Source: an uncultured Lachnospiraceae bacterium (GTDB taxonomy: Bacteria > Bacillota > Clostridia > Lachnospirales > Lachnospiraceae). Taken from it: DNA of 64,000 bases. The notes beneath the pieces were generated by a model. The model had not been told where the DNA came from. It saw nothing but the letters and a program-made list of their open reading frames with translations, and did no database searches. Positions 52,476-61,035 of the stretch are shown here, piece by piece (within the stretch, counting starts at the first letter, position 1; each line of letters starts with the position of its first letter). Location of the stretch: positions 62,001 through 126,000 of the forward strand of contig CANRNJ010000007.1 of the NCBI GenBank assembly GCA_947631955.1, read 5' to 3'. The translations under genes were made by a program, and so were the position numbers.

Positions 52476-54920
52476 CTACTCCGCCATATAGATGGCCAGC
52501 CTTTTCTCTATATCGCCGAGGGTATTTTCCAGAGAACGGTTTCCCTGTATATATTCGCCGCCCAGCGTAAACACCGCATCCTCCATCACGCTGTCGCGGA
52601 TGTAAGCGGTATCCACGGACGCAAGCTGATCCTTGAACGCCGCGAGCTGTTCGGCCGTGGGGAAATATACGTCAAACTCCACCATATTGCCCTCTTCATC
52701 GGTGGTCACCCAGCCGCCGTATTCGTTATTCTCTCCCAATACGTCCTCCTTCGGCGTAAACTGTATGTCGAACGCCTTTTGATTAAAGGGGATCCCCTCA
52801 TAGTTTCCCTGCGCCTCGGCGGACAGGAACACATCCATGAACTCCAATGCTTTCTCCGTCTGTCCCGACATGGCGTTGATGCCGAGCAGGGTATGGGGCA
52901 TAAAGATACCGCTGCACTGTCCCTGCATCGGAACCGCCGCCGTGTCCTCGTACCCTTCCGTTTTATCCACGGAAATGATCTGTTCGTATTCATATGTACT
53001 GGATATCCATCCCGCCAGCATATGGATCCCTCCGGTGATATAATCCATGATATCCATGTAAGCGCCCAAAGCGTACATACTGCCTTCATCCTCATAGGAT
53101 TCCATTATTCTGTTATACCGCTCCACCGACTGCTGTACGACATCCGCGTCCAGCCCTTCTCTCTGCGCTTCGTAGATCCGTCTGCACTGTTCCAGATACG
53201 CGCCGATGGCATCCATATCCATGCTTCCGTCCTCTTTGATCCATTCCGGCGCGCTCGTCGCGGCAAACCATTGTAAGATGTGCTTCTCGCCGCACAGGTG
53301 AAGGATCAGATCGTCCGGGTACGCGCCGCGCATTTTCTCTATGGCGTCGGCAATACCTGACATATCCGTCATATCTGCGGTATACCCGCTTCCGGCGGCA
53401 AGCACCGGCACAGACACGGTCGCCGGCGCCATATACGCTCTGCCGTCGATCATCATAGCTTCGGTCATATTGTCAAAGAGCGGCTCCGCCGCGCTGTACT
53501 GCTTCAGATAATCCGTCAGATCCAGCAGAAGTCCTTTTTCTACATAGGAATCGATCGGCATATCGTCCAGTATGATCAAATCGGGGCCCTTGCCCGCCAT
53601 GATCTCCGTGTTGAGTTTTTTCAGCGCGTCGTCCCTCGTCACCGCGCTGCCGCTTCCCATGGCTGTTTCATAGGATACGAAGGTGTCCGCGTGGCTGCTC
53701 TGGTAATAGGAGATCGCCTGCCGGATATTGTCGTTTTCCTTCAGACTATAGACCGTCAGCATGTTTTCCGGCACGGACGGCACATTCGGGTCATAGGTAA
53801 ACCGCACAAGCTTAGAGTTGGCGCACAGCGCCAGAAATACGTTTTCTTCCGGCTGCAGGACGGAAACCGTGGCCGCATATCTGGGGTTGCCAAGCAGCGA
53901 CAGTTTGCCGTCAACCACCTGTTCCACCATGTTTCCGCCCACCACATGCCGGTGGATGCCTTTCTGCCCTATCACATACACGGTGCCGTCCGCCGCAGGC
54001 ATCAGCATCATATCGCCGTAATCGGTTCCGTTATAGTGGTGCCCGCTGTAATTCTCCGCCACAAAATCCTGCAGCACTTCATCCTCCACATAATCGCCCT
54101 TATCCAGATCATAGATCATCGGCGTTCTGACATCCTCCCAGTCACTGTCTATGTAGAGCAGATCATCCTTGACCCATATATAGGAAGAGTATTCGGGCGC
54201 CACCAGTTTTTCCGACGTGCCGTCCTGAAAGATCTGATAAATGCCCGCAGCCGTCCGCGCAAAGAAACGGCCGTCGCCGCTGGAAACCACCTGATAAATA
54301 TATTTGTCTTCTTCCGGCAGCGCAATGTCCACAGGCGTTTCCACGCCGTCCGGCGTGATGAATTTCAGACTTGTATAGTAATCGTCCGCTCCTGCGTTTT
54401 GGCTGTCCGTTTCTGCATAATAGACCACCGCCATCGTTTTGTCGGGGCCCATGGCAAGCGACGTAATATATGCGTCCCCGCTGCCGTCCAAAGATTTGAA
54501 CCACTCCGGCGTCTGCTCACTCCATGTGGAGCCTTTGTCCTCCGACACGAGAAAACCCGCACCATTATCCACAATGACAATGCTGCCGTCGTCCATCATA
54601 CCCGCAAAAAGCGGACGCCACAACTCTGCCGGAAGCTCGATCTCTTCCTCCACATAACGCCCCATAGCAGTCTGGCCGCCGTCGGAACCGGCCGCATCCG
54701 TACCGTCTCCGGCAGATCCTTCTGCCGCGCCGTCCGTCGTACCGTCCGCGCTGTCAGGCGAACCCGCGCAGCCCACCGCGCCAAACGCCATGGCCAGAGC
54801 CAGCAGCAGAGCCGGAACTCTGCTTTTTACCTTGTTCTTTATGATCCCGTTTCGCTGCTTCTTTTTCGATTTTTCCGATTTTTTCTCCTGATTTCTTATC
54901 CCGATCTCTTTTTTTGCCAT
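52476..54920 (-). CDS. Lipoprotein fusing a BNR/propeller-like domain to a solute-binding domain
   Basis: About 814 residues. A long basic start (34 residues) precedes a membrane segment and lipobox with Cys51. A Ser/Gly/Asp-rich linker follows. Residues about 85-400 read as propeller blades, including an Asp-box VSEDKGSTWSEQ and GRFFARTAAGIYQIFQDGTS. Residues about 410-814 resemble an extracellular solute-binding protein (LLLDLTDYLKQYSAAEPLFD, ALEFMDVFLSAEAQGNYEG). About 400 residues longer than usual binding proteins, with no permease nearby. ATG at 54920 after GGAGGG. Divergent from a two-component system, so it may be a ligand-sensing partner; inference. Confidence 0.8.
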   Translation of the reverse strand: MAKKEIGIRNQEKKSEKSKKKQRNGIIKNKVKSRVPALLLALAMAFGAVGCAGSPDSADGTTDGAAEGSAGDGTDAAGSDGGQTAMGRYVEEEIELPAELWRPLFAGMMDDGSIVIVDNGAGFLVSEDKGSTWSEQTPEWFKSLDGSGDAYITSLAMGPDKTMAVVYYAETDSQNAGADDYYTSLKFITPDGVETPVDIALPEEDKYIYQVVSSGDGRFFARTAAGIYQIFQDGTSEKLVAPEYSSYIWVKDDLLYIDSDWEDVRTPMIYDLDKGDYVEDEVLQDFVAENYSGHHYNGTDYGDMMLMPAADGTVYVIGQKGIHRHVVGGNMVEQVVDGKLSLLGNPRYAATVSVLQPEENVFLALCANSKLVRFTYDPNVPSVPENMLTVYSLKENDNIRQAISYYQSSHADTFVSYETAMGSGSAVTRDDALKKLNTEIMAGKGPDLIILDDMPIDSYVEKGLLLDLTDYLKQYSAAEPLFDNMTEAMMIDGRAYMAPATVSVPVLAAGSGYTADMTDMSGIADAIEKMRGAYPDDLILHLCGEKHILQWFAATSAPEWIKEDGSMDMDAIGAYLEQCRRIYEAQREGLDADVVQQSVERYNRIMESYEDEGSMYALGAYMDIMDYITGGIHMLAGWISSTYEYEQIISVDKTEGYEDTAAVPMQGQCSGIFMPHTLLGINAMSGQTEKALEFMDVFLSAEAQGNYEGIPFNQKAFDIQFTPKEDVLGENNEYGGWVTTDEEGNMVEFDVYFPTAEQLAAFKDQLASVDTAYIRDSVMEDAVFTLGGEYIQGNRSLENTLGDIEKRLAIYMAE

Positions 54921-55143
54921 AACTACCCTCCGTCGCCAAATTTTTGAGTTTTCTGCGCTTTCTGCGCTGTGAATCCTGTTTTTTACCGGCAAAAACAGCA
55001 TAACAGAGCAATCTCTAATATTTCTCTAACAGATATTAAGAAATTCTTAGAGAATATTTAAAGATTCGTATGGTAAGATATTAGTGTGGGTTTCGATCCT
55101 TTCGACGCCCGGTCATAAAACGAGAGCAAAAGGAGCATCCCCT

Positions 55144-55872
55144 ATGCGTATATTACTCGCCGAAGACGATAAAAACCTGAATAAAGCGATCACATGGCAG
55201 CTAAAACGGCAGGGCTACACCGTGGACTCCTGTTATGACGGCGAGGAAGCGCTCTATTACGGCACGCAGAACATCTACGATGTGATCCTTCTCGACCGTA
55301 TGCTTCCCGGATGCAACGGCACAGACGTACTGACCTCGCTGCGCAGGAAATCCTGCAGCGTTCCCGTCATACTGATCACGGCGCTCGGCACATTGCAGGA
55401 CAAAATAGAGGGGCTGGATCTGGGCGCGGACGATTATCTCGTGAAACCTTTTGAGTTTGAAGAACTGCTGGCCAGGATCCGCTGCGTCACCCGGCGCCCC
55501 GGCACGCTGACGCCGCAGTCCGACTTCCTGTGCTGCCATGACGTTACATGGTCCGCGCGCGATATGTGCCTCACCGGTCCCGCAGGCGCCACAACCCTCT
55601 CCAAACGGGAAGGACATCTCATGGAAAGCCTGCTGCATATGCCCGGCCAAACGCTCTCCCGCGAAATGCTCCTGTTAAAAGTCTGGGGCCCTGACAGCGA
55701 CGTGGAAGACGGCAATCTGGACAATTATATTTATTTTCTGCGCAGACGTCTTAAGACGGTCCGAAGCGCCCTGCAGATCAAGACCATACGCGGCGTAGGC
55801 TACAAACTGTCCTTTGATTCCGAGGCAGCCGCTCCCACGGAAAAAGGAACAGCGCCTTCCGACCACGATTAA
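55144..55872 (+). CDS. OmpR-family response regulator
   Basis: A 242-residue regulator. Receiver domain with MRILLAEDDKNLNKAI, phospho-acceptor Asp51 in VILLDRMLPGCNG, switch ITALGT and Lys in ADDYLVKPFEFEELLARIRC. The C-terminal winged helix (about 130-225) includes TTLSKREGHLMESLLHMPGQ and VEDGNLDNYIYFLRRRLKTV. ATG at 55144. The kinase start lies 13 nt after its stop. Probably controls the divergent lipoprotein gene. Confidence 0.93.
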   Translation: MRILLAEDDKNLNKAITWQLKRQGYTVDSCYDGEEALYYGTQNIYDVILLDRMLPGCNGTDVLTSLRRKSCSVPVILITALGTLQDKIEGLDLGADDYLVKPFEFEELLARIRCVTRRPGTLTPQSDFLCCHDVTWSARDMCLTGPAGATTLSKREGHLMESLLHMPGQTLSREMLLLKVWGPDSDVEDGNLDNYIYFLRRRLKTVRSALQIKTIRGVGYKLSFDSEAAAPTEKGTAPSDHD

Positions 55873-55885
55873 AGAAAGGCACGCC

Positions 55886-57193
55886 ATGTTTCGTAAAGCA
55901 CATTTCTTTTTTACCGCGCTGTACGGCGGCACGACATCCGCTATCATCGTTATCCTGTCACTGTTCTATCTGTATACCTCCCAGAAGAACCTGTGGGAGA
56001 ACCTGTTCGATTCGTTTGAAAATGACATCGGAACGATCGCCGCAAGCCTCGAACAGTCCTCCGACGTATCCATGCAATGGCTCGCGGGCATAGAGTTTCA
56101 AAACAGCTATGAGATATTTATCATCGACAACAACGTCCCTTTTCTGTATAACACGCTTCACGACCGGACAGGCGGCGGAAGCCTGACGCTGCTCACGGAA
56201 AGCCTGAACGCCGGAAGCGGCACGTCCGCGTCCACAGATACCGCGTCCCATGTAAACAATTATTCCGGCATCCGGCACTCCGAATACCGCTTTCATTCCC
56301 CTTCCGCCAACCGGTACTATTTCTGCTCCCTGATCAACATGGAACGGGATTCCTCCGCCTCGCAGATCGTGATCTTGGACTCTCTGGAATCGGTTCAGGA
56401 GTCCATCCGAAAACAGCGCCTGCTTTTCCTGTGTCTTGATCTGGGCGCGGCCGCCGTACTGTTTACGCTCGCATGGTTTTTTACGGGCTTTCTTCTGAAA
56501 CCGCTCCGCGAAAACCACGAAAAACAGACCCGGTTTATCGCCGCCGCATCACATGAACTGCGCACGCCCCTGGCCGTTATCCTCGCAAGCAGCGAGTGCT
56601 GCCGGACCTCCGATGAGGCACAGCGGGACGGCTTTTTCCAGACCATCGCCAAGGAAGGCCGCCGGATGAACAATCTTATCAACGATATGCTGACGCTCAC
56701 CCGCGCCGACATACAGAATTTTCCCTTAAACCGCCGGCCGTCGGAACTGGATACGATCTGCCTGAACGCATACGAATCCTTTGAACCGCTGTGCCGCAGG
56801 GAAGGTCTGTCCCTGTCGCTTGTCCTGCCGGATGCGCCAATAGAACGCTGTACATGCGATCCCGACGGCATCGCGCAGGCGCTGTCCGTCCTTCTGCACA
56901 ATGCCATCAGCTACACCCCGCCCGGCGGCTTTGTCCGGCTGACACTCAGCTACCATAAAGACCGCCATGCCTCCTTTGAGATCACCGTATCCGACACAGG
57001 CATCGGCATATCGGATGAAGATAAACGGCACATTTTTGACCGGTTTTACCGCTCGGAAAAATCCAGAAGCTCCAAAGAACATTTCGGGCTTGGACTGGCC
57101 ATCGCCCACGAGATCATACGGTCCCATCACGGAAGCATTACCGTGCAGGACAACCCCGGAGGCGGGAGCGTCTTTACGGTCAGGCTGCCGTGA
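55886..57193 (+). CDS. Sensor histidine kinase
   Basis: A 435-residue membrane kinase. Two membrane helices (about 8-32 and 178-200) flank an extracellular sensor of about 145 residues. HisKA: RFIAAASHELRTPLAVILAS with His near 223. HATPase: VLLHNAISYTPPGGFVRLTL (N box), VSDTGIGISDEDKRHIFDRF (G1/F) and HFGLGLAIAHEIIRSHHGSI (G2). ATG at 55886 with AAAGAAAGG. Signal unknown; possibly relayed by the neighbouring lipoprotein. Confidence 0.93.
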   Translation: MFRKAHFFFTALYGGTTSAIIVILSLFYLYTSQKNLWENLFDSFENDIGTIAASLEQSSDVSMQWLAGIEFQNSYEIFIIDNNVPFLYNTLHDRTGGGSLTLLTESLNAGSGTSASTDTASHVNNYSGIRHSEYRFHSPSANRYYFCSLINMERDSSASQIVILDSLESVQESIRKQRLLFLCLDLGAAAVLFTLAWFFTGFLLKPLRENHEKQTRFIAAASHELRTPLAVILASSECCRTSDEAQRDGFFQTIAKEGRRMNNLINDMLTLTRADIQNFPLNRRPSELDTICLNAYESFEPLCRREGLSLSLVLPDAPIERCTCDPDGIAQALSVLLHNAISYTPPGGFVRLTLSYHKDRHASFEITVSDTGIGISDEDKRHIFDRFYRSEKSRSSKEHFGLGLAIAHEIIRSHHGSITVQDNPGGGSVFTVRLP

Positions 57194-57227
57194 CACTTGA
57201 ATTTATTATGGGAATCCCCTATACTGT

Positions 57228-57276
57228 AAGTAAATCCCTGCGGGATTAACTTAGTAAATCCTTTCGGGATTAACTT
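57228..57276. repeat. Two tandem short hairpins of a dispersed family
   Basis: AAGTAAATCCCTGCGGGATT with AACTT, then AGTAAATCCTTTCGGGATTA with ACTT. Each forms a stem of about ten pairs. The related hairpin at 37265-37289 has a different stem. Confidence 0.55.
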
Positions 57277-57321
57277 GTAAATTTTTGCAAAAACTGTTTG
57301 ATTTGAAAGGAGAAAGTCATC

Positions 57322-57501
57322 ATGGCAGATACAACCCCTTCCGTATTTTTCCCGTCCAACAAATTCGAGGCGCTCACGCTGCTTTATCTGCAGCAGCAGG
57401 ATTTATCGGGACTAACGCCGGAGCAGGTCCTTGACAAATATCAGGACGCCTATTCAAAAATGCGCGATCACGAGAGAGCAAAAGGACAGGTCCAATATTA
57501 A
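57322..57501 (+). CDS. 59-residue conserved-looking small protein
   Basis: ATG at 57322 with AAAGGAGA eight bases before it; stop at 57499-57501. The product begins MADTTPSVFFPSNKFEALTL, continues LYLQQQDLSGLTPEQVLDKY and ends QDAYSKMRDHERAKGQVQY. It is soluble and mostly helical, with a proline-marked turn between two helices. A strong terminator follows four bases after the stop, so it is a single-gene unit. I believe similar small proteins occur in other Lachnospiraceae, but no function is known to me. Confidence 0.75.
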   Translation: MADTTPSVFFPSNKFEALTLLYLQQQDLSGLTPEQVLDKYQDAYSKMRDHERAKGQVQY

Positions 57502-57503
57502 AA

Positions 57504-57538
57504 AGGCGCAGACCAACCGGCCTGCGTCTTTTTACCCG
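57504..57538. terminator. Bidirectional terminator
   Basis: GGCGCAGACC, short loop, GGCCTGCGTC with TTTTT on the plus side and TTTTTAA on the minus side. Serves both the small gene and the convergent SDR gene. Confidence 0.8.
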
Positions 57539-57568
57539 TTCTGCACTCCTGCAGAAACTGCGTCTGCA

Positions 57569-58327
57569 TCAAAGGCTTGCGCCGAAATCCGTCACCATGA
57601 TCTGCCCCGTCATAGCACGGGATTCATCACTCGCAAGGAACAGCAGGATGTTCGCCACATCTTCCGGCATACACGGCTGCGTGCGCAGATTGGAATGAGT
57701 GGACATTGCGCCGAACATATCCTGATCCAAGGCATCGGCCTTCATAGAGGAAGTCATAGGCGTTACGATCGTTCCGGGGCATACCGCGTTGCAGCGGATC
57801 CCCTGCGCCTGAAAACGCAGCGCCGTGTGTTTGGTCACGCCGATAATGGCAGCCTTGGAGGAAACATAAGCTGCGCCGCCGCAGCCCTCATATCCCGCTA
57901 CAGAAGCCACATTGACGATGCTTGCGCCTGCCTTCATCCTGCTGCTTGCGGCACGCATACAGCGCATCGTACCTTTCTGGTTCGTTTCCACGATCCTGTC
58001 CAGATCCTCGTCGGAAAAACGGTCGATCGGTTTTAACCCCTCTTCGAGGATTCCCGCATTGTTGACAAGAATATCGATCTTACCGAACTTGTCCATAACA
58101 GTCTGCATCAGACGTTCCGGATCCTCCGGCTTGGAAATATCGGTAGAGATGGCAAGCACGGTCCCGCCCGCCTGTTTGATCTCGTCCGCGATCTGTTCAA
58201 GCGCCGCCTCTCTGCGGGCGGTAATGACAACGGCCGCGCCTTCTGCGGCAAACAGTTTGGCGGTCGCGGCGCCTACGCCGGAATTACCGCCTGTGATAAC
58301 AGCTACCTTGTCTTTTAATCGATTCAT
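57569..58327 (-). CDS. Short-chain dehydrogenase/reductase (SDR)
   Basis: A 252-residue classical SDR. NAD(P)-binding VITGGNSGVGAATAKLFAAE (TGxxxGxG, about 12-19), DILVNNAGIL (NNAG), catalytic Ser in IVNVASVAGYEG, and the YVSSKAAIIGVTKHTALRF Tyr-x-x-x-Lys pair (about 154-158). C-terminal LFLASDESRAMTGQIMVTDF is typical of FabG-like and sugar/steroid SDRs. AGGAGGA site. The substrate cannot be read. Monocistronic between two terminators. Confidence 0.9.
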   Translation of the reverse strand: MNRLKDKVAVITGGNSGVGAATAKLFAAEGAAVVITARREAALEQIADEIKQAGGTVLAISTDISKPEDPERLMQTVMDKFGKIDILVNNAGILEEGLKPIDRFSDEDLDRIVETNQKGTMRCMRAASSRMKAGASIVNVASVAGYEGCGGAAYVSSKAAIIGVTKHTALRFQAQGIRCNAVCPGTIVTPMTSSMKADALDQDMFGAMSTHSNLRTQPCMPEDVANILLFLASDESRAMTGQIMVTDFGASL

Positions 58328-58588
58328 GGTTCTCCTCCTTTTACATGATAATAGAATGTTTTTGATCCGCTTTTGTATGAATGAATGATGATAACAATCT
58401 TATTATATCGGTTCTGAGGGTGCAGGGCAAGTAGAGATGGTATGAAAAATACTTATTGGCGGTGGTTTTGTGTGGGACTGGGATGAATCATATTTGACTG
58501 GGATAAATTTTTTTGATATATTTAGGCAGGAGGGTTATGCTATGGAAAACTAAAATATGTTTATGTCAACACAACATCGTATCATTTG

Positions 58589-58612
58589 AAAAGGGACCCA
58601 ACAGGTCCCTTT
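58589..58612 (-). terminator. Terminator of tRNA-Leu
   Basis: GGGACC, TGTT, GGTCCC, then TTTT on the minus strand immediately after the tRNA. Confidence 0.85.
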
Positions 58613-58617
58613 TTTAT

Positions 58618-58696
<79 letters not shown>

Positions 58697-58771
58697 TGAA
58701 ATATACTCCACTCCCGCATCTAAAAGCAGGATCAAAGCCGTTATGTATCATATCATCCAGACAGGGCTCTG

Positions 58772-60151
58772 TCAATCCTGACCCGCCTGCTCTTCCCCGA
58801 TGCGGTTAATGACTTTGTTCCCCATGCGGATGCGGAAAACGATGGTCATACTGAGGGACATCAGCTCGGCGATGGGAAACGCCCACCACACATAGTCCAC
58901 ATTACCCAGCCTCGACAGCAGATACGCAATCGGAATCAATACCACAAGCTGTCTGGCCACCGACACCAACATACTGTACACACCGTTGCCAAGCGCCTGA
59001 AACACCGAACCTTCTATGATACAGAAACCCGCCAGAAGAAAACTTATGCTGATCGTGCGCAGCGCGGGAACCCCGATGGCAAGCATCGTTTCCGATGCAT
59101 CAAACAGCGCGAACAGCTGTGCAGGAAATATCTGGAATACCAAAAAGCCGACAAACATAATACTGACCGCATAAATCACGCTGAGTTTGATGGTTTTTAA
59201 CAGCCGCTCTTTTTTTGCCGCGCCATAGTTGTAAGCAACGATCGGCACCATGCCGTTATTCAGTCCGAAGATCGGCATAAAAACAAAACTCTGCAGTTTG
59301 AAATAGACGCCAAACACAGCGGCCGCCGTAGAGGTAAATACGATCAAGATCCTGTTCATACAGTAGGTCATCAGCGATCCGATCGCCTGCATGATAATGG
59401 AAGGGATACCCACCACATAGATCTGCCCGATCATAGACAGATCCGGTTTGAATCCCTTAAAACGCAGTTGAATATCCGTATTTTTCTTCAGATTAAGGAT
59501 CAGGGCGATAATGCCCGCCACGATCTGGCCAAACACGGTTGCCGCCGCCGCGCCTGCAACTCCCATCTTGGGAAAGCCAAAATAACCGAAAATCAGTATC
59601 GGATCCATAATGATATTGATGATCGCGCCCGTTCCCTGCGTAAACATGGTATAAAGCGTCCTGCCCGTGGACTGCAGAAGTCTTTCAAAAATAAACTGTG
59701 CATAAACGCCGAAACCGAAACAGCAAACAATCGTCAAATACTGGCAGCCATAGCCGATGATCTGCGCATCGTCCGTCTGGCTCATGTAAAAAGGTCTGAC
59801 CGCAAAAAGGCCCACCAACAGAAAAATCACAAAATTGACGCATGCGAGGAACACGCCGTTGACCGCCGCTTTGTTTGCCCTGTCATAATCTTTTTCTCCC
59901 AGTGCCTTGGACAGCACGGCATTGACACCGACGCCCATACCGCCGCCCAGAGCGATCATCAGCGTCTGCAGCGGGAAAGCAAGGGAAACCGCCGTAAGGG
60001 CGTTTTCGTTGATCCTCGACACAAAAATGCTGTCAACCACGTTATATAACGCCTGCACCAACATGGACACCATCATCGGGAACGACATCGTAAGCAGCAG
60101 CTTGTTTACGGGCATGACGCCCATCTTATTTTCTTCTCTGATCTCTTCCAT
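58772..60151 (-). CDS. MATE family efflux transporter
   Basis: A 459-residue exporter with 12 hydrophobic segments in two halves. MVSMLVQALYNVVDSIFVSR and LGGGMGVGVNAVLSKALGEK in the first half; FVFMPIFGLNNGMVPIVAYN in the second. This matches the NorM/DinF-type MATE group common in Clostridia, which exchanges cations for drugs or metabolites. Transcribed toward tRNA-Leu from a spacer with no clear promoter. The C-terminus (RIGEEQAGQD) ends close to the tRNA. Confidence 0.93.
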   Translation of the reverse strand: MEEIREENKMGVMPVNKLLLTMSFPMMVSMLVQALYNVVDSIFVSRINENALTAVSLAFPLQTLMIALGGGMGVGVNAVLSKALGEKDYDRANKAAVNGVFLACVNFVIFLLVGLFAVRPFYMSQTDDAQIIGYGCQYLTIVCCFGFGVYAQFIFERLLQSTGRTLYTMFTQGTGAIINIIMDPILIFGYFGFPKMGVAGAAAATVFGQIVAGIIALILNLKKNTDIQLRFKGFKPDLSMIGQIYVVGIPSIIMQAIGSLMTYCMNRILIVFTSTAAAVFGVYFKLQSFVFMPIFGLNNGMVPIVAYNYGAAKKERLLKTIKLSVIYAVSIMFVGFLVFQIFPAQLFALFDASETMLAIGVPALRTISISFLLAGFCIIEGSVFQALGNGVYSMLVSVARQLVVLIPIAYLLSRLGNVDYVWWAFPIAELMSLSMTIVFRIRMGNKVINRIGEEQAGQD

Positions 60152-60307
60152 AGATACACCTCTCTATTTACAAAAAGTTAAGCGAAAAAATGAGTCCGGA
60201 ACAACCGAACTCACATCCTCAAAGAAATCCCCGCCTATAAGCTTAGAGCCTATTCAATGAACAACAACCCTGCCTAGACAAACACCTCAGAGAAAAAATC
60301 AGCGTCT

Positions 60308-60590
60308 TCAACTCTCTGTTCCAAAAGGCTGTTCTTCATCCGATCCACTTTCCATATATGCTTCGGGATCATTAACACCGTCCACCAGATATGCATGATT
60401 TTCAATCATTTCAAGAGTTTCATCATAAGATAACTCCTGCTTATCACCAATGAAATGGAAAGTTACAATCATGCTGTCTTCATAAAGATATACCTTATCG
60501 ACAAAAATGTCAAGTACATAACGCCTTGCATCTTCATCACCTTGCTTTTCTTTTATCTTTTCTGCATCCGTGCAGCCGGATAATGTATCT
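60308..60590 (-). pseudogene. C-terminal remnant of a serine recombinase
   Basis: The open frame DEDARRYVLDIFVDKVYLYE, DSMIVTFHFIGDKQELSYDE ends at 60308. It looks like the C-terminal end of large serine recombinases, which commonly finish with an IFVDKVYVYED and VTFxY pattern. The resolvase catalytic domain is missing. A 27-codon frame at 60553-60636 (MKKVYQIQSRNEGEEEIHYP...) overlaps its start and could be an N-terminal scrap of the same gene joined by a deletion. Confidence 0.45.
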
Positions 60591-60650
60591 CTTCTTCGCC
60601 CTCATTCCTGCTCTGTATCTGATAGACTTTCTTCATCAGGAACACGCCTG

Positions 60651-60992
60651 TTACTTTACAAGCAGTTCCTCACGCTCCGCAAGCCACTCACGGACTGTAT
60701 CTATGCCTGCTTCTACAGCATAGGCTATTTTTTCAATAGGAAGCTCCATATCCTGCAGCTTATACGCTGTTTCTTTGGCCTGTTCCATCCTGCCCGCTGA
60801 AAGTCCTTTATTATAAACACCAACACTCAAGTTGCACACACTCTGCACCTCCTCGCTCATTTCCCTGCCCACACTGATCTTAAACTCATTCTTAAGCGCA
60901 TCCAGCTTATCCTCATAACTAAGATCCGCAGAAAACATCTTACTCAACAGCCGGACTGCATCATCCCCGCTGTTTTCTCCAAATCTATACCT
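60651..60992 (-). pseudogene. C-terminal remnant of an Rpn/PD-(D/E)XK family gene
   Basis: The frame opens directly after a TAA at 60993 (RFGENSGDDAVRLLSKMFSA) and ends at 60651. The segment EVQSVCNLSVGVYNKGLSAG and the tail IEKIAYAVEAGIDTVREWLA are typical of the C-terminal half of PD-(D/E)XK_2 transposase-family proteins. The nuclease core is missing. A different subfamily from copies A and B. Confidence 0.55.
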
Positions 60993-61035
60993 TTATCTTA
61001 TCATTGCTTTGGGCATAATGCAATAAGCACAGCAG

